DNA from: Alphaproteobacteria bacterium MarineAlpha12_Bin1
GTDB taxonomy: Bacteria; Pseudomonadota; Alphaproteobacteria; UBA6615
Assembly (NCBI GenBank): GCA_002937505.1
Contig: PTJY01000001.1
Span: forward strand, 310,001 to 374,000
Reading direction: 5' to 3'
DNA: 64,000 nt
Positions 1-9,411 of this stretch are shown piece by piece (within the stretch, counting starts at the first letter, position 1; every line of letters starts with the position of its first letter). Below the pieces are notes generated by a model. It worked only from the letters and a program-made list of their open reading frames with translations, made no database searches and was not told where the DNA came from. The position numbers and the translations under genes are program-made.

Positions 1-105
1 TAATTTCCTGTAAATGACCATAAACTAATACACTTGTTGAATTCTTATTACAAAAATTAAACAGGATGTCTTGCAGTAAGAAAGCAATCCCTACATATTA
101 ATGGA

Positions 106-678
106 ATGCGTGAAGGATTTGACGGCAATTATTCATTGGGAAAGGAGACTACCGATCCGATTAACGATCGGGAAGTCCGTAATTGTGACCAGGCTAATTG
201 TAAACGCCAGGCCGAATACCGTGCTCCAAAATCTCGTAAAAACCTACGAGAGTATTACTGGTTTTGCTTGGAACACATTAGACTTTATAATAGTTCGTGG
301 AACTATTATAAGGGTATGACTGGTGTTGAGATAGAGTCAGAAAGACATGCAGACGCATACTGGCATCGTCCTACATCACCTCTGGGAGGCAATAATAGAC
401 ATAGACTGAATATAAAAGACAATTATGGTATTTTTGATAAAGAAAAGGAAAACAACAAAAGAAAAAGTGATTTTTTTAAATTGACTGCACCCGAGCTAAG
501 TGCACTATCAATTTTAGACCTTTCACCCCCTGTAAGCATACAGGAGTTGAAAGATAAATATAAAGAGCTTGTTAAACTCTATCATCCAGATACCAATGGT
601 GGCAGCAAATCTGCCGAGGAAAAGTTGAAATCGATCAATAGAGCCTATGAGACACTCATACGACTTACTAACTCTTAG
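106..678 (+). CDS. J-domain (DnaJ-like) protein upstream of cobS
   Basis: A 190-residue protein with a C-terminal J domain at about residues 133-188. The Hsp70-activating HPD tripeptide is at 160-162. The N-terminal half has two cysteines four residues apart (C27, C32) and a later C54-x2-H57, a spacing that could bind zinc; the stretch between them is rich in aromatic residues. A J-domain gene directly before cobS-cobT is a recurrent alphaproteobacterial arrangement, so a chaperone role for the cobaltochelatase AAA+ complex is possible but inferred. An ATG five bases upstream in another frame opens only a short overlapping frame. cobS begins 43 bases downstream on the same strand. Confidence 0.85.
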   Translation: MREGFDGNYSLGKETTDPINDREVRNCDQANCKRQAEYRAPKSRKNLREYYWFCLEHIRLYNSSWNYYKGMTGVEIESERHADAYWHRPTSPLGGNNRHRLNIKDNYGIFDKEKENNKRKSDFFKLTAPELSALSILDLSPPVSIQELKDKYKELVKLYHPDTNGGSKSAEEKLKSINRAYETLIRLTNS

Positions 679-721
679 AAAAAATTCTAGACCCACTCTT
701 AATTATAAATTGGAAGTTTAA

Positions 722-1747
722 ATGGATCCGAAAGAACCAATAATAGCCCCTGAATCAATATCTAGCGGTGATATGCCCTCTAATAGCGTGCCTGATATGA
801 CTGTGTCTGCAAGACAAGTTTTTGGCGTAGACACTGACATGGAGATTCCAGCTTTTTCTGAGCCAACAATACACGTGCCAGAACTCGACGAAAGCTACCG
901 ATTTGATCCAGACACCACTTTGGCCGTTTTAGCTGGCTTTTCTCATAATAGAAGAGTTCTAATTCAAGGTTACCATGGAACCGGGAAATCAACTCACATT
1001 GAACAAGTTGCAGCCCGCTTAAATTGGCCTTGTATTCGTATAAATCTAGACAGTCATATTAGTCGAATTGACCTTATCGGAAAAGATGCCATAGTTTTGA
1101 AGGACGGTCAGCAAGTAACTGAATTTAGGGAAGGATTGTTGCCGTGGACCTTGCAACACCCTTGCGCGCTGGTGTTTGACGAATATGACGCAGGACGACC
1201 TGACGTAATGTTTGTGATTCAGCGAGTTCTTGAAGCAGACAGTAAACTAACCTTGTTGGACCAAAACAAAGTAATAAGGCCCCATAGCAGCTTTCGACTT
1301 TTTGCAACGGCTAACACAGTCGGTTTGGGGGACACTACAGGGCTCTATCACGGAACACAGCAAATTAATCAAGCTCAGATGGACAGATGGAATATAGTAA
1401 CTACACTAAATTATCTTCCGCACGAGCAGGAAGTGGAAATAGTTATTTCTAAGAGTCCAGAATACGACAATGAGGAAGGACGCAAAACAATTGCAGCTAT
1501 GGTCGCCACGGCTGAGCTGACCCGTGCCGGTTTTGTAGCAGGAGATATATCAACTGTAATGTCACCCCGCACAGTCATGACTTGGGCTGACAACGCAAAT
1601 ATATTTGAATCTATCTCACTTGGATTCCAGGTAACATTTTTAAATAAATGTGATGAAGTAGAACGCGCCACCGTAGCCGAATATTTTCAAAGGTGTTTTG
1701 GAATGGAGCTTACAGATAGCGTTATTGAACAGCCTACGGAACAATAA
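722..1747 (+). CDS. cobS: Aerobic cobaltochelatase subunit CobS (AAA+ ATPase)
   Basis: 341 residues, the normal size for CobS. It supplies ATPase power for cobalt insertion into hydrogenobyrinic acid a,c-diamide, working with CobT and CobN in the late-insertion (aerobic) cobalamin pathway. The Walker A motif GYHGTGKS lies at 83-90 and the Walker B segment VFDE at 151-154. A sensor-like stretch (FATANT) follows. GGAAG lies about six bases before the ATG. cobT follows after 22 bases, so the pair is probably co-transcribed. The large subunit cobN is not in this window. This is MoxR-like AAA+ architecture, but the neighbouring cobT makes the CobS call firm. Confidence 0.96.
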   Translation: MDPKEPIIAPESISSGDMPSNSVPDMTVSARQVFGVDTDMEIPAFSEPTIHVPELDESYRFDPDTTLAVLAGFSHNRRVLIQGYHGTGKSTHIEQVAARLNWPCIRINLDSHISRIDLIGKDAIVLKDGQQVTEFREGLLPWTLQHPCALVFDEYDAGRPDVMFVIQRVLEADSKLTLLDQNKVIRPHSSFRLFATANTVGLGDTTGLYHGTQQINQAQMDRWNIVTTLNYLPHEQEVEIVISKSPEYDNEEGRKTIAAMVATAELTRAGFVAGDISTVMSPRTVMTWADNANIFESISLGFQVTFLNKCDEVERATVAEYFQRCFGMELTDSVIEQPTEQ

Positions 1748-1769
1748 ATTATAGGAAACTATTTCAGCA

Positions 1770-3647
1770 ATGGTTAAAGGTAATAATGATGGCCCTGTAG
1801 AAGAGTTTCGCCGAATCACAGAGGCGGCTATGCGGGCCATTGGACGCAATGCTGAAATTTCAGTTACATTTTCACCAGACCCACCTAGTTCACAGGGAAA
1901 TGAAGCACGTCTGCCCCTGCCAAGTCGCGATCTACCTCATGAAGAAGTCAGTGTTGTACGCGGAGAATCAGACTCCATAGCTCTAAAACAGCGTTATCAC
2001 AACCCAACCATTCATAATGATAGGATGCCTGCTACTTCAATAGCACAAGAACTTTATGACACAGTAGAGCAAGTACGTGTTGAATCGATCGGCGCAAAAT
2101 ATATGACAGGTGTAGCAAACAACTTGGATGCCGCATTAGAGGAGCGCTGTCGATCTAAAGGCTTTTCTAGAGTTACTGAAAGAGAGCAAGTTCCTATAGC
2201 AGAAGCTGTCGGCTTACTAGCCAGGGAAGCGATAACTGGTCGTCAGCCTCCCCCCTCAGCGCGACAAATGTTAGATTTATGGAGACCTTTTATTGAGTCT
2301 AAAGCAGGTCCTGTTCTAAATGAGCTGGAAAAAAGCCTATATGATCAAGCTAAGTTCCAAGATGTAGTTAGGAAAATCATAACTGATTTAGGATTTTCCG
2401 ATGACGAAATGAATGCTTCTCAAGAGAGTGATGGTGCGGAAGGAGAAAACCAAGAATCAGGAGAAGGTCAACAAGACGGAGAAAATGAAACGGAAGGTGA
2501 TTCATCGGCTACGGACGGAACTGGAGAACAGCAAGAGGGTGACGAACAGTTTGAAGAAACAGACATGCTCACAGAAGATGGGGATGGAGAACTTCAGCCT
2601 GGGTCCGGAGAGGAAGATCCTGAAGCTCCAGGAAGTCCATGGCGTCCACCTGATGGAACACATAACCAAGCTAACCAATTTAATTATAAAGTATTTACGG
2701 GAGAATTTGACGAAATAGTTGAAGCAGATGACTTATGTGATCATGACGAGCTAGCACGTTTGCGTCTGCAGCTGGATCAACAAATTGGGCATCTCCAAAG
2801 CGTTATTTCTAGACTGGCAAACAGACTACAACGCCGATTAATGGCAAAACAAACGAGATCATGGGATTTTGACTTAGAAGAAGGGTTACTTGACACTGGG
2901 CGACTGTCTCGGGTGGTAACAAACCCTACGCATCCGTTAAGCTTCAAACAGGAAAAAGACACAAACTTTAGAGATACAGTCGTCACACTCCTTATCGATA
3001 ATTCTGGTTCAATGAGAGGTAGGCCTATTTCGGTGGCTGCAATGAGTGCAGATATACTGGCTCGAACTCTTGAAAGATGTGGAGTAAAAGTAGAGATATT
3101 AGGTTTTACCACGAGAGCCTGGAAGGGAGGACAATCCCGCGAAAAATGGCTTGCTGCAGCTAAACCTGCTAGCCCAGGTAGGCTTAACGATTTGCGACAT
3201 ATAATCTACAAATCAGCTGATGCTCCCTGGAGGAGAGCCCGTAAAAACTTAGGACTAATGTTGAGAGAAGGACTTTTAAAAGAAAACATCGACGGAGAGG
3301 CGCTAATTTGGGCACATGAAAGACTATTAGCTAGATCTGAACAACGTCGTATTTTAGTCATTGTATCCGATGGAGCTCCCGTTGACGATTCAACTTTATC
3401 GGTAAACGCTGGTAACTACCTAGAACGTCATCTTAGACAAGTAATAGAATGGATAGAAACATATTCACAAATCGAACTACTCGCTATAGGGATTGGCCAT
3501 GATGTGACTCGTTACTATCGACGTGCTGTAACCATAGTCGATGCTGAACAACTTGGTGGAACAGTTATGGACCAGTTGGCCGAGCTATTTGAGGAAGAAG
3601 ATTCTTCTCTGAACACTAATCAACCACGCAGAAAGAGAATCGCCTAA
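1770..3647 (+). CDS. cobT: Aerobic cobaltochelatase subunit CobT (VWA domain)
   Basis: 625 residues. The N-terminal CobT domain is followed by a very acidic low-complexity linker (about residues 209-290, rich in E, D, G and Q). The C-terminal von Willebrand A domain carries the MIDAS motif DNSGS at 410-414 and later a second acidic strand (VSDGAP). This matches CobT, the partner that docks on the CobS hexamer and joins it to CobN. Being directly behind cobS supports the call. The 3' end converges with tgt, leaving only about 20 bases with no obvious terminator hairpin. The acidic linker produces spurious frames on both strands, which are ignored. Confidence 0.96.
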   Translation: MVKGNNDGPVEEFRRITEAAMRAIGRNAEISVTFSPDPPSSQGNEARLPLPSRDLPHEEVSVVRGESDSIALKQRYHNPTIHNDRMPATSIAQELYDTVEQVRVESIGAKYMTGVANNLDAALEERCRSKGFSRVTEREQVPIAEAVGLLAREAITGRQPPPSARQMLDLWRPFIESKAGPVLNELEKSLYDQAKFQDVVRKIITDLGFSDDEMNASQESDGAEGENQESGEGQQDGENETEGDSSATDGTGEQQEGDEQFEETDMLTEDGDGELQPGSGEEDPEAPGSPWRPPDGTHNQANQFNYKVFTGEFDEIVEADDLCDHDELARLRLQLDQQIGHLQSVISRLANRLQRRLMAKQTRSWDFDLEEGLLDTGRLSRVVTNPTHPLSFKQEKDTNFRDTVVTLLIDNSGSMRGRPISVAAMSADILARTLERCGVKVEILGFTTRAWKGGQSREKWLAAAKPASPGRLNDLRHIIYKSADAPWRRARKNLGLMLREGLLKENIDGEALIWAHERLLARSEQRRILVIVSDGAPVDDSTLSVNAGNYLERHLRQVIEWIETYSQIELLAIGIGHDVTRYYRRAVTIVDAEQLGGTVMDQLAELFEEEDSSLNTNQPRRKRIA

Positions 3648-3668
3648 AACAAAGTTCTCTATATACTA

Positions 3669-4928
3669 TTAACTAGAAAACCATCTTTCACGCGAAGAGG
3701 CGTAGTCATCATTCTTTATTGATGTCCTTATAAAATCCATGAGGTGGTTCATAAATGCCACGTTGTGAATAGCTATGTACTGACTCACAGTCATCTCACC
3801 TGCCTTGATAAGGTGGTGTAAGTATGATCGAGTAAACTTTTTACATGTGTAACAATTACAATCTGGTTCGATAGGAGAGCTATCATCTCTAAAAGAAGAG
3901 TTTTTAAGGTTTATGTGATCACGATTGAGTGAATTATTTAAAAACTTTGGACGAACATAGGCCCCTCCATGACGTGCTAAGCGGGTTGGATTTACGCAAT
4001 CAAAAGTATCAATGCCCATAGCAACACCATCCCAAATGTCAACGACCCCACCTATTCCAAGCAAATGTGTAGGACGAGGTTTCTTTGAGGCTGCGTTTAA
4101 AGGTGCCATGGCCATTCCCATCACATCCTTTAAGTCAAACTTATTACTGCCCAAACAACCTCCAATGGCATAGCCAAAATAGTCTTGAGAAGCTGTAAAC
4201 TGCGCACTCTCTAGACGTAAGTCCTCATACACTCCTCCTTGAACTATTCCATATAAAGCTTGTGAACCAGCAGACCCCACATTTTCTTTTTCGAACTCTT
4301 TGATACTTCTTAGTGCCCATCTATGAGACATACTCATCGACTCAGCAGTATAATCTCGACCCGCCTCATACGGAGAGCACTCATCAAGCACTAACGTTAG
4401 ATCTGCCCCCAATTTTCTTTGGACCTGAATTGAGGATTCAGGAGTTAATCTATGGACACTGCCATCTATATAAGATTTAAAAACAGCACCTTCCTCTTCA
4501 ATTCTAATTAATAAAGGCTTTCTCTTGATATTACGACTTCCCTTTATTTCTCCGGATGCACTGCCGCCACCAAGAGAAAATATTTGAAAACCACCCGAAT
4601 CAGTCAACATCGGCCCGTCCCAAGCAACCATTTTATGTAAACCACCGTGCTTAGCTACAATTTCTGGACCTGGCTGCAACATAAGATGGTATGTATTCGA
4701 CAAAATTACTTGCGTGCCTGCCTCTTTCATCTGATCCGGTGCTACACCACGGATGACACCATTAGTGGCACAAAAAATGAAAGCAGGAGTGTTAATAGAG
4801 CCATGAGGCGTACGAATCACACCAACTCTAGCTGCGCCAGGCCAAGACTGCTCTGCTGTGGTTCTGTGGTGAATAATGAAATCAAACGAAGTGGTTTTTT
4901 TATCCAAAACTTTTGTCCTATAAAACAA
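3669..4928 (-). CDS. tgt: Queuine tRNA-ribosyltransferase, chlamydia-like type
   Basis: 419 residues from the TTG at 4928. Tgt swaps guanine-34 for preQ1 in GUN-anticodon tRNAs. The general-base Asp is D110 in LTDSGG, the nucleophile is D310 in FDC, and the zinc ligands are C357, C359, C362 and H388. After FSLG there is an insertion of about 27 residues (starting GGGSASGEIK) where the E. coli enzyme has about eight; from memory, chlamydial Tgt has a similar insertion and similar flanking motifs (ATNG, IGG, ARHG). Start is uncertain: TTG 4928 has GGAG only three bases upstream, while TTG 4907 has AGGA eight bases upstream and suits the family N-terminus better. No queA is adjacent. Confidence 0.93.
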   Translation of the reverse strand: MFYRTKVLDKKTTSFDFIIHHRTTAEQSWPGAARVGVIRTPHGSINTPAFIFCATNGVIRGVAPDQMKEAGTQVILSNTYHLMLQPGPEIVAKHGGLHKMVAWDGPMLTDSGGFQIFSLGGGSASGEIKGSRNIKRKPLLIRIEEEGAVFKSYIDGSVHRLTPESSIQVQRKLGADLTLVLDECSPYEAGRDYTAESMSMSHRWALRSIKEFEKENVGSAGSQALYGIVQGGVYEDLRLESAQFTASQDYFGYAIGGCLGSNKFDLKDVMGMAMAPLNAASKKPRPTHLLGIGGVVDIWDGVAMGIDTFDCVNPTRLARHGGAYVRPKFLNNSLNRDHINLKNSSFRDDSSPIEPDCNCYTCKKFTRSYLHHLIKAGEMTVSQYIAIHNVAFMNHLMDFIRTSIKNDDYASSRERWFSS

Positions 4929-4970
4929 AATCTCCAGTAAACATCCATTTCAATACACATTGATGCTATG

Positions 4971-4991
4971 AAAAAACCCGCATAAAGCGGG
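4971..4991 (-). terminator. Rho-independent terminator of rpmB
   Basis: Read on the minus strand: CCCGC, loop TTTAT, GCGGG, then six T. The hairpin sits about 35 bases after the rpmB stop and before tgt, so it should end the rpmB transcript and insulate tgt. It is the cleanest intrinsic terminator in the window. Confidence 0.85.
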
Positions 4992-5024
4992 CCGGGTATC
5001 AACATAAACAATCATAAGCCCTAC

Positions 5025-5315
5025 TTAATTCGTTTCTGATGTTACCTTAAGCAATTGCTTTTTTAGTCTGCGTAGCTCAGTCGGAAGATCCGATGTTGCT
5101 GCACTCTTCAAGTATGCATCAAGCCCTCCAACATGTTCTATCGTTCTTGCTGCAGATGTTGTAACTCGCATACTAACCTTTTTCTCAAGAGCCTCACTAT
5201 ACATAGTCATTGTTTGAAGATTAGGAAGGAAACGTCGACGCGACCTATTGTTTGCGTGACTAACATTGTTTCCAGTTAATACACCTTTACCAGTAATACT
5301 ACAGCGTCTAGCCAT
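5025..5315 (-). CDS. rpmB: 50S ribosomal protein L28
   Basis: A 96-residue basic protein with the L28 N-terminus (MARRCSITGKG), followed by the asparagine/arginine-rich segment NNVSHANNRSRRRF and the core VSMRVTTSAART. The length fits alphaproteobacterial L28, which has a longer tail than the E. coli protein. It is a component of the large ribosomal subunit near the E site. It is an isolated gene with its own terminator downstream. Confidence 0.97.
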   Translation of the reverse strand: MARRCSITGKGVLTGNNVSHANNRSRRRFLPNLQTMTMYSEALEKKVSMRVTTSAARTIEHVGGLDAYLKSAATSDLPTELRRLKKQLLKVTSETN

Positions 5316-5430
5316 AAAAGTTTCTCCGAATCTAATAATTTGTTTAGCAGCGCATCAGCAGTATTGGGGTCTTAAAGGAGGAAGTAATTGTGGTCAAGCC
5401 CTTACTAGACAACTAATTTAAACAAAAAAC

Positions 5431-6414
5431 TCACGATTCCCTCTTAAATACACTGAGCAATTCTCTTGCAGCTTGGGCAGGGCTTTTCAAACCAGATTCA
5501 ACCTTACCTTCCATTACTGTAATAACTGACTTAACTGCCTCACTTGAATGAAAATCATGAAATATTAGATCATCTAATTCTCTTCTCATGCTACTTAGTG
5601 CTTGTTGTATTCTTCGTTTATCGAAAAGGTTATCTTCTGACAAAGAATTACGAAATTGTATAACAATATCCCATATATCATTTATGCCCTTTTCTTCGAT
5701 GGAAGAACATGTGACTACTGGTGTTACCCATTGAGCATGAGAGGACTGTAAAAGTCTAACTGCACTTGAGTAGTCTGAAGCAACGCTTTTTGCAGCACTT
5801 ACTAAATCACCATCTGCTTTATTAACGATAATTAGATCAGCTAGTTCAACAATTCCACGCTTGATTCCCTGCAGTTCATCGCCACTTCCAGGCAAAAGCA
5901 TTAGGAAAAACATGTCAACCATTTCTGAAACAACTGTTTCCGATTGTCCTACTCCAACTGTCTCAACCATTACTACGTCATAACCCGCGGCCTCACAAAC
6001 CAGTATCGACTCTCGAGTACGGCGCGCCACCCCTCCCTGTTCCCCTGATGTAGGAGTAGGCCTAATAAAGGCCTCACTTTGTTGTGAAAGTCCGTCCATC
6101 CTAGTTTTATCTCCTAGTATAGAGCCACCACTGATTTTTGATGACGGATCTACAGCAAGGACAGCGACCTTCTTACCTAAAGATATAATATGCTTTCCGA
6201 AAGCTTCTATAAAAGTTGATTTACCTACCCCAGGCACGCCCGAAACAGCAATTCTCATAGATTTACCTGTAAAGGGCAAAAGTCCTTCTATAAGATTTTC
6301 GGCTTGCTCTCGGTGGTCATCACGAACTGATTCTATCAAAGTTATCGCTTGAGCTAATGCGCGACGATCGCCTTCTCTAATAAGTTTAATTAGATTTGTA
6401 TCTGACTGGGTCAT
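5431..6414 (-). CDS. meaB: MeaB/ArgK-type GTPase, methylmalonyl-CoA mutase chaperone
   Basis: 327 residues from the ATG at 6414; the frame is open 25 codons further, but that extension would overlap the upstream lrp gene and has no family counterpart. This G3E P-loop GTPase gates cofactor loading and protects cobalamin in methylmalonyl-CoA mutase. The P-loop GVPGVGKS is at residues 59-66, and the guanine-recognition motif NKAD is present. The methylmalonyl-CoA mutase gene is two genes upstream on the same strand, which supports MeaB over the historical ArgK annotation. Confidence 0.95.
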   Translation of the reverse strand: MTQSDTNLIKLIREGDRRALAQAITLIESVRDDHREQAENLIEGLLPFTGKSMRIAVSGVPGVGKSTFIEAFGKHIISLGKKVAVLAVDPSSKISGGSILGDKTRMDGLSQQSEAFIRPTPTSGEQGGVARRTRESILVCEAAGYDVVMVETVGVGQSETVVSEMVDMFFLMLLPGSGDELQGIKRGIVELADLIIVNKADGDLVSAAKSVASDYSSAVRLLQSSHAQWVTPVVTCSSIEEKGINDIWDIVIQFRNSLSEDNLFDKRRIQQALSSMRRELDDLIFHDFHSSEAVKSVITVMEGKVESGLKSPAQAARELLSVFKRES

Positions 6415-6442
6415 AAAACTATTATAAATTCCAAGCTCTTTT

Positions 6443-6889
6443 TTATGTGATTGGAGAGGACAGTACAACAGATGTGTGGGCGGTACCAAACTGACGAAAA
6501 AGTGAGATTACATCTTCCAATTCTAACATGCCAGAAACACATAATTTAATTAAAAAACAATCATCGCCCGTTAGATGGTGACATTCAATTACAGACTCCA
6601 CTGAATTACAAAGACCAATAAGACGCTGATAACTAGAAGTAGTAGTGTTTAGTCGCATATAAGCTGTAATCTTATTGTCTAACATATGCTGGTCTATTGA
6701 AGCATGATAGCCAGTAATAACACCAGACTCCTCTAACCGCTTTACCCTTTCTGCGACTGCAGGAGTAGACATGCCAACAAGACGACCAAGCGCGTTAAAA
6801 GAAAGCCGTCCATTAATCTGAAGTTCTTTTAATAATTGAAGACTCTTTTCATCTATAGAGTTTTCTGGCTGTAATTTTTCTGTGTTCAT
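6443..6889 (-). CDS. Lrp/AsnC-family transcriptional regulator
   Basis: 148 residues. An N-terminal winged helix-turn-helix (about residues 14-60, containing NGRLSFNALGRLVGMS) is followed by the AsnC/RAM ligand-binding fold, where small molecules such as branched-chain amino acids usually bind. It lies between the mutase and meaB on the same strand, 28 bases before meaB. The likely targets are therefore this propionate/branched-chain degradation cluster; that is inference. The effector cannot be read from sequence. An AT-rich upstream region of about 240 bases probably contains its promoter. Confidence 0.9.
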   Translation of the reverse strand: MNTEKLQPENSIDEKSLQLLKELQINGRLSFNALGRLVGMSTPAVAERVKRLEESGVITGYHASIDQHMLDNKITAYMRLNTTTSSYQRLIGLCNSVESVIECHHLTGDDCFLIKLCVSGMLELEDVISLFRQFGTAHTSVVLSSPIT

Positions 6890-7127
6890 TATTATTCGAG
6901 AAAATTAATTTAATGTTTTTAATGTTATATCTAAGTTTTATTAATATATTTAAAGTATGATTTATTATTAATTAAAGTATATTATATATATAGCAATAAT
7001 AATTAATGATCAATATATATAATTATCATAAATGAATTTAGTATTTTACCTAATCTTAGGCAAAAAGAATGAATCTGAATGAACAAGACCACGTCCAACC
7101 AACTGAAGTTTCAATCTTATATTATGA
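6890..7127. other. AT-rich intergenic region before lrp
   Basis: About 238 bases, the longest gene-free stretch here, dominated by A/T runs and TATAT tracts. It separates the mutase stop from the lrp start, both on the minus strand. No cobalamin riboswitch core, tRNA or strong hairpin is visible. It may hold the lrp promoter and autoregulatory Lrp sites, but no specific box can be defended. Confidence 0.4.
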
Positions 7128-9278
7128 TCAAGACTTATCTTGAGATCCTATTAACTCAATGACCTCAGAAGCTGCTTCAGGGATATTCGTGCCTGGGCCA
7201 TAGATGGCCGCAACACCCTTATGCTTTAAAAATTCGTAGTCCTTTGGCGGAATCACCCCACCACATATAACAATAATATTCGTCGCTCTTCTATCACAAA
7301 GAGTTTCAATTAGCTTCGGCACTAGAGTTTTGTGACCAGCAGCCTGGCTTGAAACACCAATTACATGTACATCATTTTCAATTGCTTGTTGAGCAGCCTC
7401 TTCTGGTGTTGCAAATAAAGGCCCTATATCAACGTCAAATCCAATATCTGCAAAAGCTGTAGCTATCACTTTAGCGCCTCTATCATGGCCATCCTGTCCC
7501 ATTTTAGCCACAAGCATCCTAGGTCTTCTGCCCTCTTTATCAACAAACAAATCAATCTGAGCTTTAACTTTATGAAACATTTTATCTTTTTCATACGCCT
7601 TGCCGTAGACCCCTGAAATAGAACGAATTGATGCTCTATGCCGAGTAAAAACATCTTCCATTGCGTTTGAAATTTCTCCTACTGTTGCCCTTGCTCTAGC
7701 CGCTTCTATACATGCTTCAAGAAGATTACCCTTTTCACTCTTAGCAAGAGAAGTGATTTTATTGAGAGCAGCGATACATCGATTTTTGTCTCTTTCTCTT
7801 TTAACTTTCTCTAATCTCTGAATCTGCGATTCCCTAACCTTAGTATTATCTATATCTAAATATTCTAGAGATTCTTCTTCATCTAGACGATACTTATTCA
7901 CGCCAACAATAACATCTTCACCCTGATCTACTCTAGCCTGCCTACGAGCGGCAGATTCTTCTATTCGTAATTTAGGCATGCCAGATTCGACTGCCTTAGT
8001 CATGCCTCCAATTGCTTCCACCTCATCAATAAGCTTTTTTGCCTCTAAAACAACACTTTGTGTCAAATTTTCAACATAATACGAACCCGCCAACGGATCA
8101 GAGACATGTGTAATACCTGTCTCGTGCTGTAAAACTAATTGCGTGTTTCGAGCAATACGTGCTGATCTAGGGGTTGGTAGAGCTACAGCCTCATCAAAAG
8201 AGTTTGTATGTAAAGATTGTGTGCCGCCGAGCGTTGCAGCCAAAGCCTCAATAGTCGTTCGAATAATATTATTATAGGGGTCTTGTTCGGTAAGTGACAC
8301 CCCCGATGTCTGACAGTGGGTACGCAACATTAGAGACCGTTCATCCCTAGCCGAAAAAATGTCAGACATCATATTAGCCCAGAGGTATCTAGCGGCTCGA
8401 AGCTTAGCTATCTCCATGAAGAAGTTCATACCTATCCCAAAGAAAAACGAAAGACGAGGGGCAAAGCTGTCAACATCAAGACCAGAAGAATGAGCCGCAC
8501 GCACATATTCTATTCCGTCAGCCAATGTAAAAGCTAACTCCTGCACTGCTGTCGCGCCTGCTTCCTGCATATGGTATCCGGAAATAGAAACCGAATTAAA
8601 CTTCGGCATATGATTTGCCGTGTAAGATATTATGTCTGAAACAATCCTCATTGAGGGCTGAGGTGGATAAATATATGTATTTCTAACCATAAATTCTTTT
8701 AAAATATCGTTTTGTATAGTGCCTGCTAGCTTATCTTTTTTTACACCCTGCTCCTCAGCCGCAACTACATACCCGGCCAAAACAGGTAAGACCGCCCCAT
8801 TCATAGTCATTGAGACACTCATCTGATCTAGGGGAATCCCATCAAATAGAATTTTCATGTCTTCTACAGTGTCAATTGCAACGCCAGCCTTACCAACGTC
8901 ACCTACCACTCTAGGATGATCACTGTCATAACCCCTGTGAGTTGCCAAATCGAAAGCAATTGAAAGACCCTTTTGTCCAGCGGCCAAATTAGCCCTATAA
9001 AAAGAGTTTGATTCTTCAGCAGTTGAAAAGCCAGCATACTGTCTAACTGTCCAGGGCCTCCCAGCATACATAGTTGCTTTAGGCCCACCAACAAATGGAG
9101 GGAAGCCCGGAAGACTATCGAGCCATCCAATTTCTTCTAAATCAGCCGAAGTATAAGTGGGTTTAACACCAATTCCCTCAGGGGTATGCCATATAAGACT
9201 TTCTGAAGCACCGCCTTTAAGTTCTTGCTCAGCAAGAATCTTCCAATCATCTAGTGTTTTTTTTGAAAAATTAGCCAT
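7128..9278 (-). CDS. Methylmalonyl-CoA mutase, single-chain form
   Basis: 716 residues from the ATG at 9278, which has AGGA just upstream; a TTG seven codons earlier is the other possible start. It converts (R)-methylmalonyl-CoA to succinyl-CoA with adenosylcobalamin. The N-terminal TIM barrel holds the substrate ([13 protein letters not shown] region). The C-terminal B12 domain has the cobalt-ligand motif DxHxxG with His 598. The length fits the alpha subunit or homodimeric type (ScpA/BhbA/MutB). No propionyl-CoA carboxylase or beta subunit is adjacent. lrp and meaB follow on the same strand. Confidence 0.97.
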   Translation of the reverse strand: MANFSKKTLDDWKILAEQELKGGASESLIWHTPEGIGVKPTYTSADLEEIGWLDSLPGFPPFVGGPKATMYAGRPWTVRQYAGFSTAEESNSFYRANLAAGQKGLSIAFDLATHRGYDSDHPRVVGDVGKAGVAIDTVEDMKILFDGIPLDQMSVSMTMNGAVLPVLAGYVVAAEEQGVKKDKLAGTIQNDILKEFMVRNTYIYPPQPSMRIVSDIISYTANHMPKFNSVSISGYHMQEAGATAVQELAFTLADGIEYVRAAHSSGLDVDSFAPRLSFFFGIGMNFFMEIAKLRAARYLWANMMSDIFSARDERSLMLRTHCQTSGVSLTEQDPYNNIIRTTIEALAATLGGTQSLHTNSFDEAVALPTPRSARIARNTQLVLQHETGITHVSDPLAGSYYVENLTQSVVLEAKKLIDEVEAIGGMTKAVESGMPKLRIEESAARRQARVDQGEDVIVGVNKYRLDEEESLEYLDIDNTKVRESQIQRLEKVKRERDKNRCIAALNKITSLAKSEKGNLLEACIEAARARATVGEISNAMEDVFTRHRASIRSISGVYGKAYEKDKMFHKVKAQIDLFVDKEGRRPRMLVAKMGQDGHDRGAKVIATAFADIGFDVDIGPLFATPEEAAQQAIENDVHVIGVSSQAAGHKTLVPKLIETLCDRRATNIIVICGGVIPPKDYEFLKHKGVAAIYGPGTNIPEAASEVIELIGSQDKS

Positions 9279-9411
9279 TTGTCCTGTCTTTCCAAACAAC
9301 AGATATAGCCAGAGACCAATATATCATAATTAGTACAGACATAAAAATTTTATAAAAACTCATGCATAAAATAAATGAATATAACAGAACACGGCTTTAA
9401 AATAAAAACAG

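Noticed and set aside
101-319. Short frame starting five bases before the J-domain gene
   Set aside because: It overlaps the J-domain protein in another frame and shows no family features.
2413-2718. 101-codon frame inside the cobT acidic linker
   Set aside because: It is a shifted reading of the repetitive GAA/GAG-rich linker; its lysine/glutamate composition is an artefact.
6890-7127. Possible cobalamin riboswitch near the mutase cluster
   Set aside because: No B12-box-like sequence or suitable hairpins; the stretch is A/T tracts only, and it also lies downstream of the mutase.
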